The position numbers and the translations under genes were made by a program. Below the pieces are notes generated by a model that saw nothing but the letters and a program-made list of their open reading frames with translations, did not search any database and had not been told where the DNA came from. A stretch of DNA of 64,000 nt, taken from NCBI RefSeq assembly GCF_010111755.1, contig NC_088962.1, forward strand, positions 248,001 to 312,000. The letters run 5' to 3'. This document shows, piece by piece, positions 11,001 to 20,673 of this stretch; position 1 is the first letter of the stretch, and each line of letters starts with the position of its first letter. This DNA is from Nakaseomyces glabratus (taxonomy: Eukaryota; Ascomycota; Saccharomycetes; Saccharomycetales; Saccharomycetaceae).

Positions 11001-11121
11001 TCGTCTGCATTATTGACGCGCTTTGTGGATTAGGCTTCTTGTTAGGTTTCCCTGTATTGCTTGTTTGCGTGCCATTGTTCGGGTCGTTATTCATAACATT
11101 GTCGGCGGCCTGATTATTCAT
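8002..11121 (-). CDS. SNF5: SWI/SNF chromatin-remodelling subunit Snf5
   Basis: Core subunit of the SWI/SNF ATP-dependent nucleosome remodeller. The 1039-residue product is longer than yeast Snf5 (905). The N-terminal 300 residues are rich in Gln, Asn and Pro (QQQQ runs), as in the family. The conserved SNF5/INI1 region spans roughly residues 425-590 with two repeats: one begins LVPVRLEFDLERDKFFLRDT and the other RITIKLDIVVGQTQL. A basic stretch (DTRRKRRQGRFSRRG) follows. The C-terminal quarter is acidic and disordered and holds a 30-bp minisatellite. It is divergent from APM3, as in YBR289W/YBR288C. Confidence 0.95.
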   Translation of the reverse strand: MNNQAADNVMNNDPNNGTQTSNTGKPNKKPNPQSASIMQTIFRNIGTPSFKLSQIPQQYLQNLTPQQLQMIQNRHQQLLYARMQQQQAQNSQASTPQEQVSAANKISTQRKPASNAPSPAVQEIQQNHAFQQSNSTPTAFHNSPPNSSTGSVNPNTGGVPPTLPPQIAQLPLASQQQVLQTLKQQAIAKNNPAVVAAITAAEQHVKNLLEQQDQQNTGSKSQTKMTANKQGSRVVNQKMTTAANYVPESPGITNQIPPMALPQNIPPPQIDMRKYELPSFQTINYDPPETKLPNPSYWSSRNPTTDILLYEQITQRDKANVSAQHREVNGYDPFSIYGFSNKEYVSKLWHTLKYYQDLKTTRMKSITNTSQNIPTASIWGNGYSGYGNGITNTTTKVVPFHPIAGRNFYSPDKIKLYKQAMSEDAENLVPVRLEFDLERDKFFLRDTLLWNRNESVVDINEFVEDMVADYQFDTSIKRHAIDMISQSIKEQVQEYQPNPFIEEHLSRIGGDDMRITIKLDIVVGQTQLIDQFEWDLSNPDNSPEEFAECMCRELELPGEFVSAIAHSIREQVHMYHKSLIMLGYGFDGGIVEDDDIRSRILPVVTVDDVYRPPADCKVFTPNILQISPAELERLDKDKDRDTRRKRRQGRFSRRGNTNIGGMSMSSTNANASAANNSSVGGEATLPDIADIPRTFRTPIPSTILPGGVDLGPSVFSYNLETSVEYQSRGPPPEPVMPPCYVVDHIPGKSMLVSIKLPQKTAAPLAVEQHGQHFGGDSTNTDVPIKKEDDNISAEAAPSMQNISNPSQTIQAASEVPEDKREQDIDAITPIVESQTEEKKEEPETATENSEKIEDKETMDKVVEAESGEKQVVSEQELNSHIDEKLDGEKPPVDSTDIKKVGESEQVNGTPPLEVNTTQKEAKSPSDEVPQSIESGMKSPEEENKEGSSNDNRLESENINTSNENDNADTEVAGKDNEETEVAGKDNKETEVAGKDNEETEATRMGSEESGNQYDDNQTHNETTEKPDTDNTDGQEKTQL
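8098..8217 (-). repeat. 30-bp intragenic minisatellite in SNF5
   Basis: Three near-identical units encode TEVAGKDN(E/K)E (8128-8217), with a degenerate fourth unit TEATRMGSEE (8098-8127). The repeat keeps the reading frame and lies in the acidic C-terminal tail, outside the conserved SNF5 domain. Confidence 0.9.
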
Positions 11122-11792
11122 GATTCCCAGATTTCTATATTTTCCGTTATGTTAGATTTGCAAATATCAATTTTGTATTACTATTTCATAAAAAATTCAA
11201 ATCATACAATGTTTCGCTCCAGTTTACTTTATCTATAGCTTGCAGAATATAAATAGAGTTACCGTGAACTTGCTCAGTTATGTTTCAAATATTATTAACA
11301 CCGGAGGAGAATTTTGGTCCTTCAAATAGGTAAAGTTAACTCCGTTGTATATTCTTCAAGTTTGCCAAAAATCACTGCTTTACTCAATCCAGTGCGTTAA
11401 AAAGGATTATATATCACAATTTGAAAATGCTTAAATGTATATTAATAATGTGAAGCTGGAACTTTTATGCAATCCACTTTTCAACAAACAACCTATACTC
11501 CCTTTGAACTTGGTTGATGCGTAGGGTTCACTTTGTGTGTGTCTAGGGATTGTCTGTACATATAACGTATTTCACAAAGCCTTATTGTTGTTTTGTTGAT
11601 TTTTTGAAATTTCACTTCGCAAGCACCAAAAACTTGAGCATTCGCCTATCTTGCTCTTCGTCACGAATGCAGCTTGAAATCATGAAGTATTAAAAGGTAA
11701 ACCAGTAAGATAAGGCCAGTCTGACCAATACATTCTATCCGCCTATAATTCCAATAGTTGAAGCTGTATCTGGAGTCCCTTAAGTTTGAAGT
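11122..11792. promoter_or_regulatory. Divergent SNF5/APM3 intergenic region
   Basis: 671 bp between two divergent starts. It is AT-rich with no tandem repeat or RNA gene that I could see. I could not assign a confident TATA box or factor site. Confidence 0.4.
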
Positions 11793-13424
11793 ATGGTTTA
11801 CCAGGCAGTGTATATTACTGATGCGGAGAATAAGCTGGTGTTTCAGCATTTGCTGAATGCCAAGGCTCCTGAGTTCAGCAAGATGTGGGTGAAGTTGTCA
11901 GCTATGCATCCTCAATTGGTGGCACCACGTAATTACCAGGACAACATATATACAATTGAGAGGGATTCTGGTGGAGGAAGTGTTTCAAGCACTTCAGAGG
12001 AGGTAATTGGGTCGTATGGTACAGATAATACTATTTACAAGTACAAGTCACAGCTGGCGGGGTCCGCGCTGACCTATTGGTGCTTGCATTCTAATGACAG
12101 CAATGTGTATTACATGGAGCCACTATTTGCCATGCAAGTATTTGAGACGAGACTGCATGAGTATTTTGACAAAGAGGAACTAACTATCACTAAGATCACC
12201 AACAATGCTGACCGAGTGTCGATTATCTGCAATTATATTCTGAATGGTGGATATTATAATGTAGCTGGCATGTATGATAGTAGGATTAAAGAGATTGTAC
12301 CGGAGAGGTCTGATCTATCCAAACTCATAAGTAGTACTGCACACACGATACAAAGTGCTGTTAACAAGCAACGAAATACTCCCGGATTTGGTAATGGTAT
12401 GGGTCAATCTATGGGTAGCAAGGTTTCACACATCGGAAGTACTTTGAAGGGAGATGACTCTGTTGCTCCATGGAGGAATGGCAAGAACATTCACAATGAT
12501 CGGAATGAGCTCTATGCTGATGTGCGAGAAGTTATACAAGTGGTGTATCAAAAGAAATATTCCAGTAAGAAGAATGACAGTAGGCGCAAAATATTTGGAA
12601 GGCGAAGTGGTCACTTAGAATATGTACGTGGTAATATTAGTGGTAGTGTTGATATGAGGTGTTTTTTAACTGGGAACCCATTGGTAGAGATAGCGTTAAA
12701 GCAAGGTGGCCTAGACATTGGTATACCTGGTTTTCACGATTGTGTTGACAAGACAAGTTTGTTGAAGCAAGAAAAGATATCAAAGTTGTCATTTATTCCG
12801 CCAGATGGTAGGTTTACGCTAATGCAGTATAACATCAATCTCGATCAGGGGAAGAGACACTCGGTAGGCTTAGTCCATGCGGATATAGAGGACCATCTAG
12901 GTACTTTGGGAGACGAATTTGAGGTCACACTAAATATCTCTAGTTCTACAAGTGTGAAACATATAGAAGACATGGAAGTGATGTTATACTTTGGGCTATC
13001 TCACGGCAACCGGAAGAAAGACACGCATCTATCATCGGATGAGGAAGAGTTTTCTGTCGAGCAATTCAGAATTAAACCATTGCAAATCACGCATGGTCGA
13101 TTAGAGAACATGTCTTCAGGAGTACATAAAAGAAGTAAGTGGGTGTTTGACAAGGAAGTGTCTACAGGTACCATGCCCGTACTTCGAGGTTGTGTTGAGA
13201 GACAGCGCAGCGATGAAGATGTCAAGGACAGCAAGGGAAGCGACAGCACCGCTCAGAGAATGTTGGTGTTGCAAAGTATTAACATCAGTTACAAGCATAC
13301 AGGCTCGAGCAATGGCTTGCAAATCGAATCTATCAACGTCGACACCTCTGCTGATCTGCAACGAAACTTATTCAAAGGTGTCAAATACCACACAATCGCC
13401 AAAGACTACCAAGTAAGAGTATAA
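11793..13424 (+). CDS. APM3: AP-3 adaptor complex mu subunit
   Basis: Medium subunit of the AP-3 adaptor, which sorts cargo such as alkaline phosphatase and Vam3 from Golgi to vacuole. The 543-residue product starts MVYQAVYITDAENKLVFQHLL, the longin-like N-terminal domain of mu adaptins. The C-terminal half is a mu-homology domain, with DVREVIQVVYQKK leading into it and GNPLVEIALKQGG within it. It is longer than yeast Apm3 (483), mostly through linkers such as the Gly/Ser-rich stretch after residue 60 and the segment around 12360-12480. The context next to SNF5 supports orthology. Confidence 0.9.
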   Translation: MVYQAVYITDAENKLVFQHLLNAKAPEFSKMWVKLSAMHPQLVAPRNYQDNIYTIERDSGGGSVSSTSEEVIGSYGTDNTIYKYKSQLAGSALTYWCLHSNDSNVYYMEPLFAMQVFETRLHEYFDKEELTITKITNNADRVSIICNYILNGGYYNVAGMYDSRIKEIVPERSDLSKLISSTAHTIQSAVNKQRNTPGFGNGMGQSMGSKVSHIGSTLKGDDSVAPWRNGKNIHNDRNELYADVREVIQVVYQKKYSSKKNDSRRKIFGRRSGHLEYVRGNISGSVDMRCFLTGNPLVEIALKQGGLDIGIPGFHDCVDKTSLLKQEKISKLSFIPPDGRFTLMQYNINLDQGKRHSVGLVHADIEDHLGTLGDEFEVTLNISSSTSVKHIEDMEVMLYFGLSHGNRKKDTHLSSDEEEFSVEQFRIKPLQITHGRLENMSSGVHKRSKWVFDKEVSTGTMPVLRGCVERQRSDEDVKDSKGSDSTAQRMLVLQSINISYKHTGSSNGLQIESINVDTSADLQRNLFKGVKYHTIAKDYQVRV

Positions 13425-13987
13425 GGTCTTGTGCCAAGTATATAGTTTAAGAAGAGCATTTATTTAGACATTTGCAAGTGTGATCTTCCATATTGTTTTT
13501 TTTTGTTTCAACTTCTATATAATCAGTTATTATTTGGGCGTGCTAATAGGCACATATCCCAAGTTCTGATATGTGTATTACTTTTGAGACGTCCTCTCGG
13601 GTCCAGATAATTTAACCCCGGAGACCTACAATTACCAGTCATGTGACTCCCAACATTCAACTTTTTGCAAAGCCATTCATCCGTTCTGCCACAGACAAAT
13701 GGGGTTAGAAGAATTATCCCCGACACACACAGACACGCGCAACTGTGGCCGTTTGCGACGGATATGGAGTCTGTCTCGTGGAGAAGGGAAGAAAGGTCCT
13801 GTGCCTATAGTTTCTGAGACCACAGCAGGTAAGCTTAAAGTTGTGTTGAGTTTTTGAATGGTTTGGTGGTGTCTTTCTGTATGTTGCACCTACATCTGTT
13901 CTGCGTTTACTACGTTAGGAGGGAATGACAGCGGCTAAATTACCTTATTTGGGTACCCCCCATAACTTTAACGAGAGTAGAGAGAGT

Positions 13988-14022
13988 CACAAACACATAC
14001 AAACACACACACACACATACAC
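13988..14022. repeat. CA-rich simple repeat
   Basis: A CA dinucleotide tract interrupted by A and T, in the APM3-FOX2 interval. Confidence 0.75.
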
Positions 14023-14326
14023 CCATGTCCACAATCTGCATATATCTATCTAATCTCTACGGAGTTTACTCTGGGCTGGGTGGGTTGTGATGACATACAA
14101 AGAAACACCCACACACACCATACTTTTCACAAGAATCCCCCTCTGAGTTTCTGTGCTTCTGGGGTCGCTAGCTTCTCTACGCAGTTCAATGCCTTGAAAA
14201 CGCTGCAGGACTGTTTCTAGACGGGGACCCCAAAATTAAAAGGAACCCTTAAAGCTGTGTGTCTCTCTAGCTGTATTTTTGTGGGGTAAAAAGCGGGAAA
14301 ACGGAGTTAGATCTGCGGTTCTGTGT

Positions 14327-14400
14327 GTGTCTCTGAGTGTCTCTCTGAGTGTCTTCTCTTAGTGTCTTCTCTGAGTATCTTCTCTGAGTGTCTGTGTATC
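14327..14400. repeat. Imperfect 13-bp minisatellite upstream of FOX2
   Basis: Six consecutive 10-13 bp units of the form GTGTCTTCTCTGA (14327, 14337, 14349, 14362, 14375, 14388), the first two shortened and others with single changes. It is a pyrimidine-biased array about 335 bp upstream of the FOX2 ATG. Confidence 0.85.
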
Positions 14401-14734
14401 ACAAGTCATCGTGTGCTTCGACTGGAAGGTGGAGTTAATCTCGGGAGCCGAGGCTGTCTAGTCCGGACCTTCTTTTTTAACCGCCCTTGGGGTATTTCTC
14501 TCTGCCTTTTTCTAAGGGGAATCGTTGGCGGGGTCGGTGGGGAAGGGGACGAGAGCGAGGGGAAGAGCTGGCGCAGGGGTCTGGGGGAGGGAAAAAGTAT
14601 ATAAACCTGGAGCTTTCTTAATTTCCTTCCACCTGGACAACTCTAAATGCATTTCTCTTACACTTCAGGTTGGAAATACAAAGTAAGTAGCGGAAATTTT
14701 CTATTATACAAAGAGGGAAAAAAAGGAAAGGAAA

Positions 14735-17440
14735 ATGGGGAAAGATTTGAGTTTTAATGGCCGTGTAGTGGTCATTACTGGTGCCGGTGGTGGGCTAGGT
14801 AAAGTATACGCGCTCGAGTATGCGAAGCGCGGTGCTAAAGTGGTTGTCAATGACCTGGGAGGTACGCTGGGTGGCAGTGGCCATGATAGCAAGGCCGCTG
14901 ATGTTGTTGTGGATGAGATTGTGAAGAGTGGTGGTACCGCAGTGGCCAACTACGATTCTGTGAATGACAATGGCGAGCAGATTGTGGAGACCGCTATCAA
15001 GGCGTTTGGTAGAATTGACATCTTGATCAACAATGCTGGTATCCTTAGAGATGTGTCATTTGCCAAAATGACGGAGAAGGAGTTCTCAGCTGTGCTAGAC
15101 GTTCACTTGACTGGTGCTTACAGGCTGACCAAGGCGGCTTGGCCATACATGCGTCAACAGAAGTTCGGTAGAATCATTAACACTGCATCTCCTGCAGGCT
15201 TGTTCGGTAATTTCGGGCAAGCCAATTACTCAGCTGCAAAATTGGGTCTGGTCGGTTTCGCTGAGACCTTGGCCAAGGAAGGTTACAAGTACAATATTAA
15301 CGTCAACTCTATTGCACCTTTGGCAAGATCGAGAATGACTGAAAATGTGCTTCCACCACATATCCTAAAACAATTGGGACCTGAGAAGATTGCTCCATTG
15401 GTGTTGTTCTTAACTCACGAGTCTACGAAAGTTACCAACTCTATCTTTGAACTAGCAGCTGGTTTCTACGGTCAGATCAGGTGGGAAAGATCCGCTGGTC
15501 AGATCTTTAATCCAAATCCTGAGACTTACACTCCAGAGGCTATCCTGAACAAATGGACCGACATAACAGATTTCAAGGACAAGCCCTTCAACAAAGTACA
15601 ACACCCAATCATGCTTTCTGATTACAATGATCTGATTACCAAGGCCAAGAAATTACCAGAAAATAACGACCAAGGAAGCATCAAGATAACTTCATTGAAG
15701 GATAAAGTTGTCATAATCACTGGTGCTGGTGGAGGTTTGGGTAAATCACACGCGTTATGGTTTGCTAAATATGGTGCTAGAGTTGTTGTGAATGATATCA
15801 AGGATCCAAATACAGTCGTCAATGAGATAAACTCTAAATATGGCGAAGGAAGAGCCATCCCAGATACTCATAATGTCGTTACTGAGGCTAATCAGGTCAT
15901 TGAAACAGCAATGAAGGCTTATGGAAGAGTAGATGTCTTGGTCAATAACGCTGGTATCTTGCGTGATAGATCATTCTTGAAAATGACGGATCAGGAATGG
16001 TTTGCAGTTGTGCAAGTTCATTTGTACTCAACATTCCTGCTTTCAAAAGCAGTTTGGCCCATCTTCTTGAAGCAAAAAGGTGGCCATATCATCAACACTA
16101 CATCCACTTCTGGTATTTACGGTAACTTCGGACAAGCAAACTATGCTGCCGCCAAGGCGGCAATTCTAGGTTTCTCAAGAACCATTGCTGTAGAAGGTGC
16201 CAAGAGAGGTATTAGAGTTAACATAATTGCTCCTCATGCTGAGACTGCTATGACTAAGACAATTTTTAGCGAAAAGGAACTAGCTAACCATTTTGATGCT
16301 TCACAAGTGTCTCCTTTAGTTGTTTTACTAGCAAGTGATGAATTACAGAGGACTAACAAAAAGGGAGTCAACGGCCAGTTGTTTGAAGTTGGTGGTGGTT
16401 GGGTCGGCCAGACTAGATGGCAGAGAGCTGCTGGTTACGTCTGTCTGGAGGACAATGTCACTCCTGAAGCTCTCAAGGAGAACTGGAAACAAGTAGTGAA
16501 CTTCTCCGGTCACACAACTAACCCAGCTTCTACTGAACAGTCCTCTATGGGTATTTTACAAGCTGTTCAAAAAGCCCAAGCTGCAGCTGCAACCGCTAAA
16601 GATGTGTTTGAGTACAACCATAAGGATGTTATTCTCTACAACATCGGTCTTGGTGCTACTAGTAAGGAATTGAAGTACACTTACGAAAATGACTCTAATT
16701 TCCAAGTTCTACCTACATTTGCAGTTATGCCTGTCTTTAATTCTCCTCCTCTGGCTATGGATACCCTTGTTGACAACTTTAACTACGCTATGTTATTGCA
16801 CGGTGAGCAATACTTCAAGATCGGCCAAAATCCTATTCCAGTGAAAGGTGCATTGAAAACTGAGGTCAAACCACTTCAAGTTATTGACAAAGGTGGGAAG
16901 GCTGCTGTTATTGTGGCCGGTTATAAGAGTGTTGATGCTAAAACCAATAAGTTGGTGTCATATAACGAAAGTACTTTCTTTGTTCGTGGCGCCCATGTAC
17001 CACCTAACAAAAAGAAGTACAATGAACCTCGTGCTCCATTTGCCGTCCAAAGTTTCCAGGCACCTACTGACAGAGCCCCTGACTACGAAGTGGAAGTCCA
17101 AACTCATAAAGACCAAGCTGCCATTTACAGACTTTCTGGCGATTTCAATCCGTTACATATTGACCCAGCACTGGCTAAGCAAGTTGGTTTCCCATCTCCA
17201 ATCATCCATGGCTTGTGTACATTGGGTGTTTCTTCAAAGGCTGTTTTGGAAAAGTTCGGTCCATATGAAGAATTAAAAGTTAGGTTTACCAACGCTGTTT
17301 TCCCAGGTGATACTCTGAAAGTTAGAGCTTGGAAGCAACCCAACAATGTTGTTATCTTCCAGACTGTAGATTTGAACACTAAAAAGATTGTTCTAGATAA
17401 TGCTGCTGTCAAACTAGTGGGACCCGTCGCCAAACTTTAG
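14735..17440 (+). CDS. FOX2: Peroxisomal multifunctional beta-oxidation enzyme
   Basis: Carries out the hydration and (3R)-hydroxyacyl-CoA dehydrogenation steps of peroxisomal fatty-acid beta-oxidation. The 901-residue product (yeast 900) has two tandem short-chain dehydrogenase domains. The first has TGAGGGLG at 15-22, NNAG and NYSAAK. The second starts near residue 322 with the same TGAGGGLG and has NYAAAK. The C-terminal hydratase-2/MaoC domain has the signature YRLSGDFNPLHIDP near residue 797. The protein ends AKL, a type 1 peroxisomal targeting signal (a variant of the usual SKL). Confidence 0.97.
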   Translation: MGKDLSFNGRVVVITGAGGGLGKVYALEYAKRGAKVVVNDLGGTLGGSGHDSKAADVVVDEIVKSGGTAVANYDSVNDNGEQIVETAIKAFGRIDILINNAGILRDVSFAKMTEKEFSAVLDVHLTGAYRLTKAAWPYMRQQKFGRIINTASPAGLFGNFGQANYSAAKLGLVGFAETLAKEGYKYNINVNSIAPLARSRMTENVLPPHILKQLGPEKIAPLVLFLTHESTKVTNSIFELAAGFYGQIRWERSAGQIFNPNPETYTPEAILNKWTDITDFKDKPFNKVQHPIMLSDYNDLITKAKKLPENNDQGSIKITSLKDKVVIITGAGGGLGKSHALWFAKYGARVVVNDIKDPNTVVNEINSKYGEGRAIPDTHNVVTEANQVIETAMKAYGRVDVLVNNAGILRDRSFLKMTDQEWFAVVQVHLYSTFLLSKAVWPIFLKQKGGHIINTTSTSGIYGNFGQANYAAAKAAILGFSRTIAVEGAKRGIRVNIIAPHAETAMTKTIFSEKELANHFDASQVSPLVVLLASDELQRTNKKGVNGQLFEVGGGWVGQTRWQRAAGYVCLEDNVTPEALKENWKQVVNFSGHTTNPASTEQSSMGILQAVQKAQAAAATAKDVFEYNHKDVILYNIGLGATSKELKYTYENDSNFQVLPTFAVMPVFNSPPLAMDTLVDNFNYAMLLHGEQYFKIGQNPIPVKGALKTEVKPLQVIDKGGKAAVIVAGYKSVDAKTNKLVSYNESTFFVRGAHVPPNKKKYNEPRAPFAVQSFQAPTDRAPDYEVEVQTHKDQAAIYRLSGDFNPLHIDPALAKQVGFPSPIIHGLCTLGVSSKAVLEKFGPYEELKVRFTNAVFPGDTLKVRAWKQPNNVVIFQTVDLNTKKIVLDNAAVKLVGPVAKL

Positions 17441-17752
17441 TACTTAATTGGCAATTGTTACTGAAAGTGATATTGTTGCAGCTAGCTTTTTATTACATAT
17501 GTACATTTCGTTTATATTCTGATATGATTTTATGATAATATTCTATTACATTTACGTACTTACTTCATTATTGCTCTATATTTTACATCCTTGGCATACT
17601 CAATTTTATAAGACAAGTATGTCAGAAGATCTGCTTGGTCATTTTATCAAAAATACAAATTAAATTCATTCAAATTTGTTTATTAATTAATATTACAAAG
17701 AGGTTTTAGGAACTTAAGATTATAAAAATTGACAGATGATGTAAGTATCACT
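17441..17752. other. Convergent FOX2/RSC4 intergenic region
   Basis: 312 bp of AT-rich DNA between two convergent stop codons. TA-rich stretches near 17490-17560 and 17680-17700 are plausible 3'-end processing signals for both genes. No gene was seen. Confidence 0.5.
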
Positions 17753-19423
17753 TCAAGCAAAAATATTAATCCAAAGTTTGACGACTTCTTCTTGACTTTG
17801 GGCTGTATCGATACATCTTAACTCTAACATGTTGAGACCTTCTGATAGTCTAATATCAAACTCTTCTCTTTCACCCACAAGTCCGCTAAGATCTGGCTTA
17901 ACTTCTGATTGTAAATGCATTAAATTTCTCTCATTTATTATCATCTTTCTTGATTTGACTAGCATTCTGTTTAAAACTAAACTAATTTTAATTCCTGATT
18001 TGGTGGTATCAGCAGCGATTGTAACTTGTGTATGTATAGGTTGAAGAGACAGCGAGTACATATTTTCATTTTGGCTCATTTGATTGCCTTTAAATATGTA
18101 TTGGAACCAATCAGGGTTTGTAGACGGTTTTGAACCAGGTAGTGGATCCACGGCTTGTTTGAAGCTCCTGAGTGTCGAGAATATTTCTATCTGCTTTATG
18201 ATTTCAAAAGGTTTCTTTGCCATTGTATACTGGTTTGATATCACATCTTTTTGCAATGACTTTATGATATTATATTTAGGAACTTTGGCTTCAGCGTCAT
18301 CTTCCTCATCTTCATTGTTATTGGACTCATTGCGGTCGTTCATAGGTCCCAATAAAAAGTCTTCTGACATAATTGATCTATTGTAGCCATTACCGAGTCC
18401 TTCTAAATTGTCAGTCTCGCCCATATCGTCATTATCTAATAAATTGAGACTGTTGGTGTTCGAACTAGGTTCATTAATCATATGTTCATAACCAACAGGA
18501 TCGAGCTCCAAGTTAAGTTCACCACGTTCTGTAGCATCTTGCAGTTCTGCAAAAAGTTTATTGTTTATGAGGTAGTTAAAATAATGCAAAATTCTTGTTG
18601 CATCTTGGTAAATCAGTGTGTTCACATCATTGTAAACCCGAGCATTCAAAAAAACCAACTGAACATCTGTTATAAAGTCATACAATTGCTTGTATTTTCC
18701 GATTGTAATGTTGGTGGCTATAACATCCAATGAAATAGGATTTTGAATTATTTCATAGTACTCTGGCAAATCATCTTTATTAACCATTTCTCTGAAAGGT
18801 CCACATATCTTCATCTTACTATCAACACCTTTAGTAGGTCTATTAAATGCTTCTTCTATATCTTTATCAGTACAATCTAGCAACAGATCAAGGTATTTTG
18901 TTGCTCTCTTTTTCAATGAATCGTTTAATAAATAATTTCTATTCATATTCTTGGTCTTCAAAACTTCGGCCTCAATCAGATTAACAACCTGCTCAGAGTT
19001 TTTCACAATTAGGGTATCTTCCTCATTATATGATACACAATTCTTAGCGATCAACTCTACATCGAGCAAAAACGCCAAGTTTCCATCATTAGTTTCGTAA
19101 TCTCTGGATTTGATTTCATTTATTGATATTGGTTTCTCTATCTTATAGTAATATTGAGGGTGAAACTTCCGGCTGGGTAATTTTATGAAGTCCTTCACTA
19201 AGTTCTTATGTGTTTCGATCAATGTGTCAAGCATGTAGCTTATGTAGTTATTAATCTTTGGTATATTCCACTCCTCCACAAACAGCTCATTCTCTGGATC
19301 TAAAGGAGATTCATAATCAACCCGTGGTAAAGATGCTTGAGTCCGAGGATGCTTACCTGGTGTGTATTTGGTATCAGTTTCGTGTTCTTCTTCTTCCTCG
19401 ATCTTTCTTTTCTTAAATACCAT
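17753..19423 (-). CDS. RSC4: RSC chromatin-remodelling subunit with two bromodomains
   Basis: Subunit of the essential RSC remodeller. Its tandem bromodomains in yeast bind acetylated histone H3 (K14). The 556-residue product (yeast 625) begins with a basic/acidic NLS-like stretch (KKRKIEEEEE). Bromodomain 1 covers roughly residues 50-160 and includes FIKLPSRKFHPQYY and AKNCVSYN. Bromodomain 2 covers roughly 185-295 and includes LPEYYEIIQNPISLDVI and FLNARVYND. An acidic linker (NNEDEEDDAEAKVPKYN) precedes a conserved C-terminal region. It is convergent with FOX2, as in YKR009C/YKR008W. Confidence 0.95.
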   Translation of the reverse strand: MVFKKRKIEEEEEHETDTKYTPGKHPRTQASLPRVDYESPLDPENELFVEEWNIPKINNYISYMLDTLIETHKNLVKDFIKLPSRKFHPQYYYKIEKPISINEIKSRDYETNDGNLAFLLDVELIAKNCVSYNEEDTLIVKNSEQVVNLIEAEVLKTKNMNRNYLLNDSLKKRATKYLDLLLDCTDKDIEEAFNRPTKGVDSKMKICGPFREMVNKDDLPEYYEIIQNPISLDVIATNITIGKYKQLYDFITDVQLVFLNARVYNDVNTLIYQDATRILHYFNYLINNKLFAELQDATERGELNLELDPVGYEHMINEPSSNTNSLNLLDNDDMGETDNLEGLGNGYNRSIMSEDFLLGPMNDRNESNNNEDEEDDAEAKVPKYNIIKSLQKDVISNQYTMAKKPFEIIKQIEIFSTLRSFKQAVDPLPGSKPSTNPDWFQYIFKGNQMSQNENMYSLSLQPIHTQVTIAADTTKSGIKISLVLNRMLVKSRKMIINERNLMHLQSEVKPDLSGLVGEREEFDIRLSEGLNMLELRCIDTAQSQEEVVKLWINIFA

Positions 19424-19889
19424 CGTTTTAATAACAAATTTCTCCTTAACTAGGTTGTAGTAGCACTCCCAATAAAGTAATTAGTTACCTGCTTTATGCC
19501 AATGCCTTTATGTTAGCTGAACTGAAGACTAATGAAGCTGACTTGTAGAAAGCTTATTGGGGGTGCTTTTATTATGCAATTCGACCTGTATTCAACGCTA
19601 GCTGGTGTTAGGCCGATCGTCACATGTTATGAATATATGGATATTGGCTGTATGTAGTTTATATTTTATGTGATAAACGGGCCACTGTGTAGTTATATAG
19701 ATATGTTACAAAATGCATGGATTCATTTGTGATTATGCTTAATATATTATCCTTTCTGTAGGTTCCGGTATTTGTGACGACAAAGATTGACGCAAAAACT
19801 GTGGGCCATTCTGCAACTAGTTTTGAACATGCTGCCTGTCAAGTGATGTCAGATTTCTACCATGATTAGAAGAAATTGTCCCTAGAATC
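19424..19889 (-). promoter_or_regulatory. RSC4 promoter and MEH1 3' flank
   Basis: 466 bp between two - strand genes. Nothing beyond AT-rich promoter-like DNA was recognised. Confidence 0.4.
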
Positions 19890-20378
19890 CTATAGATTAA
19901 CCACAAGATCTCCTGTAGGTCTTACTTCCAGTTCAGATTGCAATTGGTCAAATAGTACACTGTGTGCACTCCGAAGTTGTGTGACGGTGTATCTGGATGC
20001 TGAGTTAGCGTCAAGTGGGGTGTAAACTGCCGCTGTTGATTTGGCATCTATTTGGCTAGACCGCTGTGCTTCTTGCTCGCTTATATTTCCTTCAGAAGTA
20101 TCGTTATTTGCAGTGCTTACATCCCTGCCGTGAGTCACTATTCCACTGTTGCTGATCATCGAAATGTCAATCAGCTTATCGTTCGTGTCACTTACTATAT
20201 CCCGAAGTTGCTGTTCTCTAGCCATGAGTTTGTTCTCTTCCTCTCGTTTCAGCCTCTGTAGATCACTGTACTCTTCGAAATTGCCAGCTCCTTCACCACC
20301 ATACCCTCTCTGATTCGACGCTATAAGGGGCTCTTCCTCCGGTTCCCGCTCTTTGCAACAACTCAGCAAAATACCCAT
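19890..20378 (-). CDS. MEH1: EGO (Ragulator-like) complex subunit, TORC1 signalling
   Basis: Meh1/Ego1 anchors the EGO complex and the Gtr1/Gtr2 GTPases to the vacuolar membrane for amino-acid signalling to TORC1. The 162-residue product (yeast 184) starts MGILLSCCKE. Gly2 fits N-myristoylation and Cys7/Cys8 fit palmitoylation, the known anchoring mode of this family. The middle contains a charged helical stretch (LQRLKREEENKLMAREQQLRDIV). The C-terminus ends in a hydrophobic strand (GDLVVNL). Placement between RSC4 and MRPL13 matches YKR007W. Confidence 0.9.
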   Translation of the reverse strand: MGILLSCCKEREPEEEPLIASNQRGYGGEGAGNFEEYSDLQRLKREEENKLMAREQQLRDIVSDTNDKLIDISMISNSGIVTHGRDVSTANNDTSEGNISEQEAQRSSQIDAKSTAAVYTPLDANSASRYTVTQLRSAHSVLFDQLQSELEVRPTGDLVVNL

Positions 20379-20673
20379 CTTCTTAGCAAATCACTTAAAT
20401 AAAAGTTTTTAGATTGTATGCGATCAACACTGTATACTATCTGCTTTCCCTACCAACAATTCTTATAGTTGCCCTCCATTAGACGTCTTTTCTATGATTT
20501 TTTGGATTTTCTGTCCTTGAAATTGTCAAAAACCGCAAAAGTCGAGGGAAGTTGAACAATAAAAGCTCTTGGAAGACTATAAAGAAAATATCAATCTTTA
20601 GAACAGCTAATAAAAAGTTGCAGGTATTCTCTACGGTTGGTTAGAGTTACGGAAGAGTGTATTGATAGAAACG
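20379..20673. promoter_or_regulatory. Divergent MEH1/MRPL13 promoter region
   Basis: 295 bp between divergent starts. No TATA box or factor site stands out. Confidence 0.4.

Larger units (their letters stand above)
13425..14734 (+). promoter_or_regulatory. APM3 3' flank and FOX2 promoter
   Basis: 1.3 kb between two + strand genes, and a synteny breakpoint between the YBR288C and YKR009C blocks. It contains a CA-rich tract (13988-14022), an imperfect 13-bp minisatellite (14327-14400), G-rich DNA at 14520-14590 and a TATATAAA at 14598-14605, about 130 bp upstream of the FOX2 ATG. I looked for an oleate response element (CGGN3TNAN9-12CCG) and did not find a good one. Confidence 0.5.
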
